Assembly: GCA_039191605.1 (NCBI GenBank)
Contig: JBCCXL010000014.1
Coordinates: 124,001 to 188,000, forward strand
DNA: 64,000 nt
From: JBCCXL01 sp039191605
GTDB lineage: Bacteria; Acidobacteriota; Thermoanaerobaculia; Multivoradales; JAHZIX01
Reading direction: 5' to 3'
Under the pieces are notes generated by a model. That model saw nothing but the letters and a program-made list of their open reading frames with translations. It ran no database searches and was not told the DNA's origin. Below are positions 25,282 to 32,931 of the stretch, in pieces. Position 1 is the stretch's first letter. Each line of letters begins with the position of its first letter. A program made the translations under genes and the position numbers.

Positions 25282-28207
25282 GAGGCGACGGCCAGCCTTC
25301 TCGGGAGTCGTACCAGTCTCGCGAGCCTCGAGCGTGGTACCTGCGGCGCTGGTCGCGGAGATCGACGCCAATGGCGAAGTTGCCGTATTCGAGCAGGAAC
25401 TGCCCCAGCAGTCCGTCTTCCTTGAAGCGCAGTCGGGAGCGCAGCTGGAAGCGCTGAAGCTCCGCTTCCACGGGGTCCAGCAGCAGCTGTCGGGATCCGA
25501 GGCGGATTTCCGCTCGGGCGTCCACGGGGCCGGTGGTGAGGGCGCGGGCGAGCCAGGTGGAGGTGCGGCGGCTGCGATCCAGGAATAGGGCCGCCAGCAG
25601 GGCGGTGTTCTTCATCTGCAGATGAAGGGTGCCGGTGACCTCCAGCGGCCGGCTCCAGCGCACTGCCCCCTCGGGAACGTTGAGCTGCAGCCACCAGGCG
25701 TCGTCTACCGCGTTTTGGGCATCGTCGGTAATCTCCGCCGGCTGCAGCAGAATCTCGGTTTGGGAGAGTCGGAAGCGGCGATCGGAGAGGTCTTCGCTGG
25801 ACAAGCGGGCGGCCATGTCGAGGGTGCCCTGGAGGGAGACCCCTCCCCAGCGCAGCAGCATGTCTTCAGCGTTGAGATGGATCCTTCCGTCGGCGCTATC
25901 GTCGCTGGCGTGAAAGGTGAGCTGACTCTCCAGGGTGCCGGGGCGGCTGCCGAAGGCGAGCCCTGAAGCCCGCGGCAGGGATTCGCTGAGTCGGCTCATG
26001 TCGGGAATGCGGGAAGGCGGCAGGCGCACGTCCACCCGCGCGTCGCTGAAGGCGTCCGTGGCGAGGTCGAGGCTCTGGCTCTGGGCCTTCAGGGTAAAGC
26101 CTTCGCCGACCACCAGAGGGTCCGCCGGCTGATCTCGAGGGCCGTAGGAAAAACGCCGGAAGGTGACGTCGAGAGTTGCTCGGGGACCCTGGGAGGTGTC
26201 GCTGACCTCCGCCAGCAGGCGGGCGTCGCCAAGCACCTGATTGTCGAGGACGACGACCTCCAGACTGTCGGTCTTGGCGCTGACGCGGCTGGCGGGAAGC
26301 AGCCTTCCTCGCTGGAAGAAGAGATCCGCGCTGAGCTCTCCCTGACCGTCGAGGGTGACGGCGGAGCTGCCCTGAAGCAGCAGGCCGAGGGGCGCCAGGG
26401 AGCTGATGTGAGCGCCGATTTGAATCTCGCCGGAGAGAGGCCGCAAGAGCTCCCTGCCCTGACCTCGACCGGCGGTCGCCGGGCCGTAATCCAGGTCAGC
26501 GTCGAGATCCAATCCCTCGATCACCGAGCGATCCGCCACCAGCAGCTGGCCTCGGGTCATCTTCATTCGGGCGTCGTTTACCCGATAGCGGCCACCGCGC
26601 TCGACCTGGACTCGGCCCTCGGCGCTCACCACGTCCCGGGCCTGATACTGGCCGAAGCGGAGCTGCCGAACGTCCTCGAGTTTGAGGTTCGGAGCGGAGA
26701 TGCTCCAGCTGTTGGAGGAGGGGGCAGACGAGGAGCCCGCTCGTGGAGCGTAGAGCACCTCGATTCCCTGGCCGGCGAAGCGCGGTAGCTCCAGGTGCCG
26801 ATTCGCCAGGGGAGCGAGCTGTAGGTCAGCGCTGGCCTGATCGGACTTCAGGCTCAGAGTGCCGCGGCGCAGAGGAAGCTGCAGCTCCAGCTTCTCGAGC
26901 TCCAGCTGGAGCTCCTCCCAGGAGAGCGCAGCGATCTGAGGGCTATCCTGCGCCGCATCGGGTGGCGAAGGCTGCTTGAGAGAGCCCGGTGCAGAAGCGG
27001 AGTCTGGCACCGAGAGCGCCTCTGTGTTTGCCTTGGGGGGCGCCTCGGAGCTCGACTTTGCACTCTCTCTTCTTTTGCCATCCGAGTTTTCGCCGCGCTG
27101 GGCATTGGCCCGTTGGGCCACCCTCACCATGGCACGACTAAGGGCCTGGATCTCGGTCCCCTGGGGGAGGCCGAGGGCCTGCCCGAGGCTCACTCGCTGG
27201 GCGGAGGCCCTCAGCACCTGTCCTTGGCGGGAGCCGCGGATCTCCAGATCTCGGCCCTCGATGGTGGCCTGGAGCTGCGCTTCATCTCCATCTCCTTCTT
27301 CTCCTTGAAGTTCTTGCAGCTCCAGTCGAGCCGCCAGCTTGCCCGAGACCTCGTAGTCCTCTCCCAGGGTTGCCGCGGTGCCCGGAATTTCGAGATCCAG
27401 GAAGGCGCCGGGAGCCGCGGAACCCTTCTCCACGGGAAGCTCCAGCCGCAGAGTGCCCTCGCTGCCGCCGATCTCGACATCGGCCTCCCGCAGGGGCTCG
27501 AGCAGGCGTTCCGGAAGGTGGAGGGCACCATCCAGCCGCAGCTGAGCATCGGTGAAGGCCAGCGTGTCGGACTGCCTCGGAAGGTGCTCGGCGATCTCGA
27601 TTTCCAGCACCGCCGTGGCGCTCTTGAGCCACGAATTCTGGCCTTGCAGGAGCTCGGCGTTGGTGAAGTCGAGGCGGGTGGGGAGCTGTTCATAGGGGCC
27701 GCCGCGGGAGCGGGTGCGGAAGGCTCCCCGCAGCGTGCCTTGACCCCGTAGCATCCAGTCGTCGTAGGTGATGGAGCGGACCTCGTCCGCCACCAGACCC
27801 TCGGCCTCGATCCACCATGCATCGTCCTTGGGAGGCCGCCGAGGACGGGGTTCCGAGACGCGCTGGATGTCCGCTTCCAGGCCGCTGATGGAAAGGTCGA
27901 TGAAGCGCAGCTTGCGATCCATTAGAGCGCCCCAGCTGAAGCGCCCCTGAGCTTTCTCGGTGGAGACCCGCCAATCCACCTGGCGGGCCTTGCCGACCAG
28001 CTGGAGGCCTTCCACTTCCAGCATGCCCGGAATCCAGCTGCGGCCGGAAGTCCAGGTAATCTCGGTGCGAGATTCTGGGCTGTGGATCCACCGATAACCC
28101 CACTCGGTGGAGAAGAAGAGGTAAGCCGCGAGCCAATAGAGCAGCAGGGGCGAGATCAGCACGGCCACCGCAAGGGCGATCCGGCGCCGAAGGGAGCGGG
28201 AGAGCAT
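25274..28207 (-). CDS. AsmA-like inner-membrane protein
   Basis: This 977-aa protein has one N-terminal membrane anchor (RRRIALAVAVLISPLLLYWLAAYLFF) followed by a long repetitive beta-rich region of alternating short hydrophobic strands (for example LRFIDLSISGLEADIQ, FRLSQTEILLQPAEI), the pattern of AsmA/YdbH/TamB-type proteins. These span the periplasm and are implicated in lipid transport to the outer membrane or in membrane homeostasis. A Ser/Lys/Pro-rich insert (about residues 370-420) interrupts the strand pattern. The gene stands alone, divergent from the phosphatase gene. Assignment to the superfamily is good; the subfamily is not settled. Confidence 0.75.
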   Translation of the reverse strand: MLSRSLRRRIALAVAVLISPLLLYWLAAYLFFSTEWGYRWIHSPESRTEITWTSGRSWIPGMLEVEGLQLVGKARQVDWRVSTEKAQGRFSWGALMDRKLRFIDLSISGLEADIQRVSEPRPRRPPKDDAWWIEAEGLVADEVRSITYDDWMLRGQGTLRGAFRTRSRGGPYEQLPTRLDFTNAELLQGQNSWLKSATAVLEIEIAEHLPRQSDTLAFTDAQLRLDGALHLPERLLEPLREADVEIGGSEGTLRLELPVEKGSAAPGAFLDLEIPGTAATLGEDYEVSGKLAARLELQELQGEEGDGDEAQLQATIEGRDLEIRGSRQGQVLRASAQRVSLGQALGLPQGTEIQALSRAMVRVAQRANAQRGENSDGKRRESAKSSSEAPPKANTEALSVPDSASAPGSLKQPSPPDAAQDSPQIAALSWEELQLELEKLELQLPLRRGTLSLKSDQASADLQLAPLANRHLELPRFAGQGIEVLYAPRAGSSSAPSSNSWSISAPNLKLEDVRQLRFGQYQARDVVSAEGRVQVERGGRYRVNDARMKMTRGQLLVADRSVIEGLDLDADLDYGPATAGRGQGRELLRPLSGEIQIGAHISSLAPLGLLLQGSSAVTLDGQGELSADLFFQRGRLLPASRVSAKTDSLEVVVLDNQVLGDARLLAEVSDTSQGPRATLDVTFRRFSYGPRDQPADPLVVGEGFTLKAQSQSLDLATDAFSDARVDVRLPPSRIPDMSRLSESLPRASGLAFGSRPGTLESQLTFHASDDSADGRIHLNAEDMLLRWGGVSLQGTLDMAARLSSEDLSDRRFRLSQTEILLQPAEITDDAQNAVDDAWWLQLNVPEGAVRWSRPLEVTGTLHLQMKNTALLAALFLDRSRRTSTWLARALTTGPVDARAEIRLGSRQLLLDPVEAELQRFQLRSRLRFKEDGLLGQFLLEYGNFAIGVDLRDQRRRYHARGSRDWYDSREGWPSPRQ

Positions 28208-28494
28208 GGTCAGGCCTCCGATGAAGTGCGCCGTTGAGCGCTTGCCGGCCTAGTATAGGCGCTGCCCCTCGCGCTGAGGTTCATGGGGCTGGCGCAGGCC
28301 TGGATGCCGGGCTCTCGCTGAATTCCTGAATGCTATCTGATCACTTCCGGATCACTACCTGATCGCTTTCTTCCCGCGGCTCGAATCCCTGCTTGGCGCT
28401 TCCTCCATCGTCTGATGAATCCTCTGAGGACGTAGCTCTTCTTACGCCACCCTTTGATGTGGAAACCGTGAATCGAGACTCAGAAAGGCCTCCC

Positions 28495-29352
28495 ATGAGC
28501 TCCTCTCCATCCCCATGGACTCGCCCCGAAGACTGGAAGCGAGTGCTCTCCGCCGGCCTCGAAGCCTGTGCCGCCGCCGGTGCGGTGCACCGCCAATACT
28601 TTCGCCGCGAAGACCTGGCGGTGGAGACCAAAGAGGACGAGACCCCGGTGACGGCCTCCGACCGCGGTGCCGAGGCGGCGATTCGTCAGGCCCTGCGAGA
28701 GGGCACGCCAGAATTGGGAGTGTTGGGGGAAGAAGAGGGGCAGCAGGGGGATCAGCGGGATCGCTGGGTGGTGGATCCGCTCGACGGAACCAAGAATTTC
28801 GTCGCCGGATTGCCCTACTTCGCCGTGCTCCTGGGCCTGGAGCTGGACGGTCGCCGGGTGCTCGGCCTGGTGCACGCGCCGCTGCTGGATTCCGCCGCCG
28901 GGGGTCGCACCTGGTGGGCGGTGAGGGGCCAGGGGGCCTTCGGTGGTCTCGGGACCGTCGCCGAAGAGCTGAATCGCCCGCTACGGGCGAGCAGCACATC
29001 GCGGGTCAGCGACGCCTTCGTCACCCATGGCGGCCTGAAGCATATTCATGGTGCCGGGTTCTGGCCGGGCTTCACGGAGCTGGTGCAGCGGGCGCGACGC
29101 AGCCGCGGCTTCGGCGATTGGTGGGGGCACGTGCTGGTAGCCGAGGGACGCTGCGACGCGATGGTCGAAGGCGCCGTGGCCTTCCACGACGTAGCCGCCG
29201 TAGAGGTGCTGGTGGAGGAAGCCGGGGGGGGCGTCGGCATACCTCCCGGGGCGAGGGTGGAGCCGGGCTACGGTCAGCCCTATGTCAGCGCCGCGGCGCC
29301 GCTGCTGCCGGAGCTGATGGAGGTTCTGGGCCTCTGCGCCGAGGCGAGCTAA
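28495..29352 (+). CDS. Inositol monophosphatase family phosphatase (HisN-like possible)
   Basis: From ATG 28495, with AGAAAGG about 7 nt upstream, the product is 285 aa. It has both metal-binding signatures: GEEEG (78-82) and DPLDGTKNF (94-102), plus a late FHDVAAVEVLVEEAGG, the variant of the WDxAA motif. Family members cleave phosphate from inositol phosphate, histidinol phosphate, fructose bisphosphate or PAP using Mg2+. The start gives a normal family length; a 34-codon upstream extension is low complexity. The substrate is uncertain: PAP phosphatase would suit the sulfotransferase 20 kb away, but that is speculation. A terminator overlaps the stop codon. Confidence 0.88.
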   Translation: MSSSPSPWTRPEDWKRVLSAGLEACAAAGAVHRQYFRREDLAVETKEDETPVTASDRGAEAAIRQALREGTPELGVLGEEEGQQGDQRDRWVVDPLDGTKNFVAGLPYFAVLLGLELDGRRVLGLVHAPLLDSAAGGRTWWAVRGQGAFGGLGTVAEELNRPLRASSTSRVSDAFVTHGGLKHIHGAGFWPGFTELVQRARRSRGFGDWWGHVLVAEGRCDAMVEGAVAFHDVAAVEVLVEEAGGGVGIPPGARVEPGYGQPYVSAAAPLLPELMEVLGLCAEAS

Positions 29353-29404
29353 TTCTTCGTCCCGCGGGCTGCAGGAGGGCAAGCACCCTCGACGAGAATT
29401 TTTT
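29352..29404 (+). terminator. Rho-independent terminator after the phosphatase gene
   Basis: ATTCTTCGTC (29352-29361) pairs with GACGAGAAT (29391-29399) with one bulged base, enclosing a GC-rich segment that can form an inner AGGG/CCCT stem. A run of six T follows (29399-29404). The left arm overlaps the TAA stop. Confidence 0.65.
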
Positions 29405-29605
29405 GACGAAAAGTTGTTACTCCCTCTCGGGCGTGAGGAATCGCCGGCTGCTGATATCCTCAGAGGCTGAAGCGGAACCCGGCAAATCTTGCTCCCCTTC
29501 TCGGCCCTGCCCTACCGAGCTGACGTTGGAGCGCAGTCTGAGCTCGCGATACCCATCGCGGGGCTCATCACGGCCCCACGTTAGGTTCCTGCCCCGAGGA
29601 TTCCC

Positions 29606-31105
29606 ATGCAGCCTTACGTCGCCAATATCTCCAAGCTAGCCAGCCTGACCCGCCGCTTCCTGCTGTGGTTCCTCGGGCTGACTCTCGGCCCCTTCGTGCG
29701 GGTGGAGGGTGGGGAGCGCTTGATTCGCTACCGGGATGAGGCGGCGATCTACGTCCTGAACCACAACAACTCCTACGAAGTGTTGCCGATGTATGTCTTC
29801 CTCGCGAGGCATCGAGGGCTCAGCCGCATGGTGCACTTCATGGTGGACTGGATGTTCACTCGGGCGCCGTTGGTCGGTGGCCTGATTCGCCTCAGCGAGC
29901 CGATTCCGGTGTTCACCAAGCCGGCGAAGTGGAATATGTGGGAATCGTGGCGACGTGCCCATCGCCATCTCAAGCCCCTCGGCTCCTGCCTGAAACTGCT
30001 GGCCCAGGGTCGCAGCGTCGGTATCTTCCCGGAAGGCACTCGGAACCCCAGCATCGACACCCTGAAGGTGCCTCGCCGGGGCCTCGGTCCGCTGGTGCTG
30101 CGCTCCTCGGCGCTGGTGATTCCCATCGGTCTCGAATTCCCCGCTCGCCATCGCTTAGGGCGCATGCCCAGCCTTGGCCGCCTGGTGATTCGGGTCGGTA
30201 AACCGGTGGACGTCTCGCCGGAACGGGACGCCTATGCCAAAATATTGCAGCGGCAGGACAGCGAAACGCGCCGACAACGCCAGTTCGAAGAAGAGCAGGC
30301 GGTCACCCACAAGGTCATGCTCCACCTCGCGCCGCTGTGCTCCAAGACTTACCCCCACTCCCAATTCGCCTCTGAAGAATCGGATTCTCCAGGAGAGATC
30401 ATGAAGCGCCCCCTTATCGAGACTCTGCCGGTTACCACCGACGAACAGCGCCAGCAGGCCATCGAGGTCATCCGCGCCGTCTACAAGGATGAGAAGAGCT
30501 GGATCGAGACCACCGAGAACGAGGTGACTCTGCCGGGAGAGACCAGCCGTGGAGCCGGCCTTGCCGGGCCGGCGGAGGGCGAGGGCGGAGGGACCGTGGT
30601 GTGGCTGCTGACGACCTACAACGGTGATCCCGCCGGAGTGCTGCGGGTGTCCTACGACCCGCCGATGGAGATTCCGGCGCATATGGGCGTGGAGCTGGAG
30701 GAGAGCATCGACGTCGAGGCGCTGAAGAAGAGCGGGCGATTCGCCGAGCTCGGGCGCTTCATGATCCTGCCCAAATATCGGCGCAAGATCCGGGTCGCCA
30801 TGAGCCTGATGAAGGGCTGCATGAAGGACATGGTGGAGCGCGGCTACAGCCATGCCCTCACCGTGGTGTTCCAGGACGACCCCCATTCGCCGCTCAACTT
30901 CCACACTCGGGTGCTGGGCTTCCAGCGCATTGGCACCCACCGCTTCGGCGAGCTGAACACCGATAGCCTGCGAATCATTTTGATGCTCGACCTCTACAGC
31001 GCCTACGCCAACTTGAAGCACCGCAACAACAAGGTCTTCGGCGAGATCTGTCGCGGTCTCGAGCGGCAGCTAGAAGCCCTCGCTCAGACCTTTCGGCTGG
31101 TCTGA
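29606..31105 (+). CDS. PlsC-type acyltransferase fused to a GNAT-like domain
   Basis: A 499-aa two-domain protein. Residues 1-260 are a 1-acylglycerol-phosphate acyltransferase: NHNNSYE at 52-58 (the HX4D box reads H53...E58, Asp to Glu) and FPEGTR at 141-146, then a PIGLEFP block. Residues about 270-499 resemble a GNAT N-acyltransferase (LGRFMILPKYRRKIRVAMSLM for the acyl-CoA loop, LTVVFQDDPHSPLNFHTRVLGF). This order recalls OlsF, a bifunctional ornithine-lipid synthase, so aminolipid synthesis at the inner membrane is a reasonable guess. An ATG at 30401 (Met266) has AGGAGA just upstream, so the second domain may also be made alone. The Glu for Asp change may be tolerated or reduce activity. 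Confidence 0.8.
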   Translation: MQPYVANISKLASLTRRFLLWFLGLTLGPFVRVEGGERLIRYRDEAAIYVLNHNNSYEVLPMYVFLARHRGLSRMVHFMVDWMFTRAPLVGGLIRLSEPIPVFTKPAKWNMWESWRRAHRHLKPLGSCLKLLAQGRSVGIFPEGTRNPSIDTLKVPRRGLGPLVLRSSALVIPIGLEFPARHRLGRMPSLGRLVIRVGKPVDVSPERDAYAKILQRQDSETRRQRQFEEEQAVTHKVMLHLAPLCSKTYPHSQFASEESDSPGEIMKRPLIETLPVTTDEQRQQAIEVIRAVYKDEKSWIETTENEVTLPGETSRGAGLAGPAEGEGGGTVVWLLTTYNGDPAGVLRVSYDPPMEIPAHMGVELEESIDVEALKKSGRFAELGRFMILPKYRRKIRVAMSLMKGCMKDMVERGYSHALTVVFQDDPHSPLNFHTRVLGFQRIGTHRFGELNTDSLRIILMLDLYSAYANLKHRNNKVFGEICRGLERQLEALAQTFRLV

Positions 31106-31420
31106 GGCCCAAGAAGGGGCCCAGGACGAGGTACCGGAGGGAAAGCCGGAAGGCGACGGGGTCTCGAAGCGCGGGGTCTAGGAATTGGCCTCCGCTGACG
31201 GAAGAGCTCCTCTGGCCAGTCCTGATTCTCGTCGCCCCGGGCATTGAGCTGCCCGGGGCGTTTGCGTTGATGCAGCCTCAGCTCTTCGGGCTCAGAGATC
31301 CGCGAAAAGAACGCAGAAATTCTCGCCCCCTAGGAGGCCGTGGTTTGGCACCGAGGTGTCGTTTCCTACGGGGGTTTCTCGCTCTGGTTCACTCTACCTC
31401 TGTGCTACGCTGCCGACGCC
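31106..31420. other. Intergenic region upstream of mgtE
   Basis: It holds a strong terminator (31233-31268) and then about 150 bp leading to mgtE. I see no recognisable Mg2+ riboswitch (M-box) fold in it. Confidence 0.5.
31233..31268 (+). terminator. Rho-independent terminator
   Basis: CGCCCCGGGC (31233-31242) and GCCCGGGGCG (31251-31260) form a perfect 10-bp stem with an 8-nt loop, followed by TTTGCGTT. It ends transcription of the acyltransferase gene. Confidence 0.8.
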
Positions 31421-32809
31421 ATGGAGCCGTCTAACTCCCCCCGTATTACCCGCTTGCGCATGGCTCTGCGACGCCTGGTGCGCCGCAATGCCCGCAGCCC
31501 CATCGCCAACCTGCTGAGCAAGACTCGGCCGGAGGATGTGGCGGTGGTGATGCGGGATCTGACGCCGGCGGAGCAGCTGACCGTCTTCGGGGTGCTCTTT
31601 TCCAACTTTCCGGATGCCGTCGGCGATGTGCTCACGGAGCTGGAGCCGCCGCAGCGTTTGGGAGTGCTGGATCGCCTGACCCCGGAGCAGATCGGCACCA
31701 TCGTGGAGCGGGCGCCGGTGGACGATGCGGTCTTTCTTATCGAGAGCCTGCCGGCGGAGAAGAAGAGCCTGGTTCTGGATCTGGTGGACCGCAGGGATCT
31801 GACGGAGGTCCAGGACCAGCTGACCTACGCTGACGATTCCGCCGGCCGGATCATGGATCCGGGTTTTTTCGCCATGGACCAGAGCCGCACCGTCGGCGAG
31901 GCCATCGCTACGCTGCGAGAGCAGAGCGAGGTAGAGATGATCTTCTACCTCTACGTGGTGGACGAGGTAGGGCATCTGATGGGAGTGACCTCCCTGAGGC
32001 AGCTGCTGCTGCAATCCTCCAGCACCCCTCTCTCGGAGCTGATGCAGTCGGACCTCATCAAGGTCACCACCGCCACCGATCAGGAGGTCGTCGCCCAGCT
32101 GGCGGCGCGCTACGACCTGCTGGCGATCCCGGTGGTGGACGACGACAACAAGCTGGCGGGTATCGTCACGGTGGACGACATCGTCGACGTGCTCAAGGAA
32201 GAGGCGACGGAAGACTTCTACAAGATGGTCGGCACCTCGGAAGACGAGGTGCAGTATCAGGAGCGAGCCCTCAGAGTGGCAGGGATCCGTCTCCCGTGGC
32301 TGTTGGTCAACCTGGTAGGCCTGATCTTCTCCGGCATGCTGCTGGAGTACTTCCAGATCCGCTATAGCGAGGCCCTCTTCCTGCTCGCCTTCGTGCCGGC
32401 GATTATGGGTATGGCGGGCAACAGCGGCTCTCAGGTCTCCACCATTACGGTGCGCGGTCTCGCCACCGGCCGCCTCGGCAGCGATCGGCGCAACCTGCGC
32501 TCCTTCTTGCGTCAGCAGATCAAGGTCGGTCTCTATCTCGGCCTGATCATCGGCGTGATCTCCGGCATTGCTGCGCTGTTGCGCTACGGGCAGCTCCACT
32601 TCGCCATCGTGGTAGGGGTAGCCCTGCTCCTGGTCATGGCCCTGGCCTCCACCCTCGGCGCGGTGATTCCCTTGCTCTTCCAGCGCATCGGCGTCGATCC
32701 CGCCGTCGCCGCCAGTCCGCTGGTGACGACCACCAGCGATATGTTGGGGATCTTGATCTACTTCGGACTGGTGGCGCTGATCCTCGGCTATTTGATGCCG
32801 ATCCTCTGA
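31421..32809 (+). CDS. mgtE: MgtE family magnesium transporter
   Basis: The 462-aa protein has the complete MgtE layout. An N-terminal helical superfamily domain (FGVLFSNFPDAVGDVLTELEPPQRLGVLDRL) is followed by two CBS domains (DSAGRIMDPGFFAMDQSRTVGEAI, then LAGIVTVDDIVDVLKEEATEDF) and five membrane helices in the last 180 residues. The pore signature MAGNSGSQVSTITVRGLATG is present, as is the closing SPLVTTTSDMLGILIYFG. MgtE is a dimeric, Mg2+-gated channel in the inner membrane. The ATG at 31421 is preferred; a 27-codon extension upstream is not MgtE-like. The gene appears monocistronic. Confidence 0.95.
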   Translation: MEPSNSPRITRLRMALRRLVRRNARSPIANLLSKTRPEDVAVVMRDLTPAEQLTVFGVLFSNFPDAVGDVLTELEPPQRLGVLDRLTPEQIGTIVERAPVDDAVFLIESLPAEKKSLVLDLVDRRDLTEVQDQLTYADDSAGRIMDPGFFAMDQSRTVGEAIATLREQSEVEMIFYLYVVDEVGHLMGVTSLRQLLLQSSSTPLSELMQSDLIKVTTATDQEVVAQLAARYDLLAIPVVDDDNKLAGIVTVDDIVDVLKEEATEDFYKMVGTSEDEVQYQERALRVAGIRLPWLLVNLVGLIFSGMLLEYFQIRYSEALFLLAFVPAIMGMAGNSGSQVSTITVRGLATGRLGSDRRNLRSFLRQQIKVGLYLGLIIGVISGIAALLRYGQLHFAIVVGVALLLVMALASTLGAVIPLLFQRIGVDPAVAASPLVTTTSDMLGILIYFGLVALILGYLMPIL

Positions 32810-32931
32810 TCCTTCAGAGGACGTACCGGCCTAGAGCATCTGCCCCAGCGCACCAGCCTAGCGCGGGTGTTGCGTCACCTCGTCAGCGCGGGTGGTGGCG
32901 CACGGAAAGATTCTCTAGGGAGACGCAGAGC

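Noticed and set aside
31345..31362. Sigma-54 promoter (TGGCACCGAGG) before mgtE
   Set aside because: The -12 TTGC element is missing (reads TGTCG).
31269..31420. M-box or other Mg2+ riboswitch before mgtE
   Set aside because: I could not find the conserved paired elements of an M-box; the terminator here belongs to the upstream gene.
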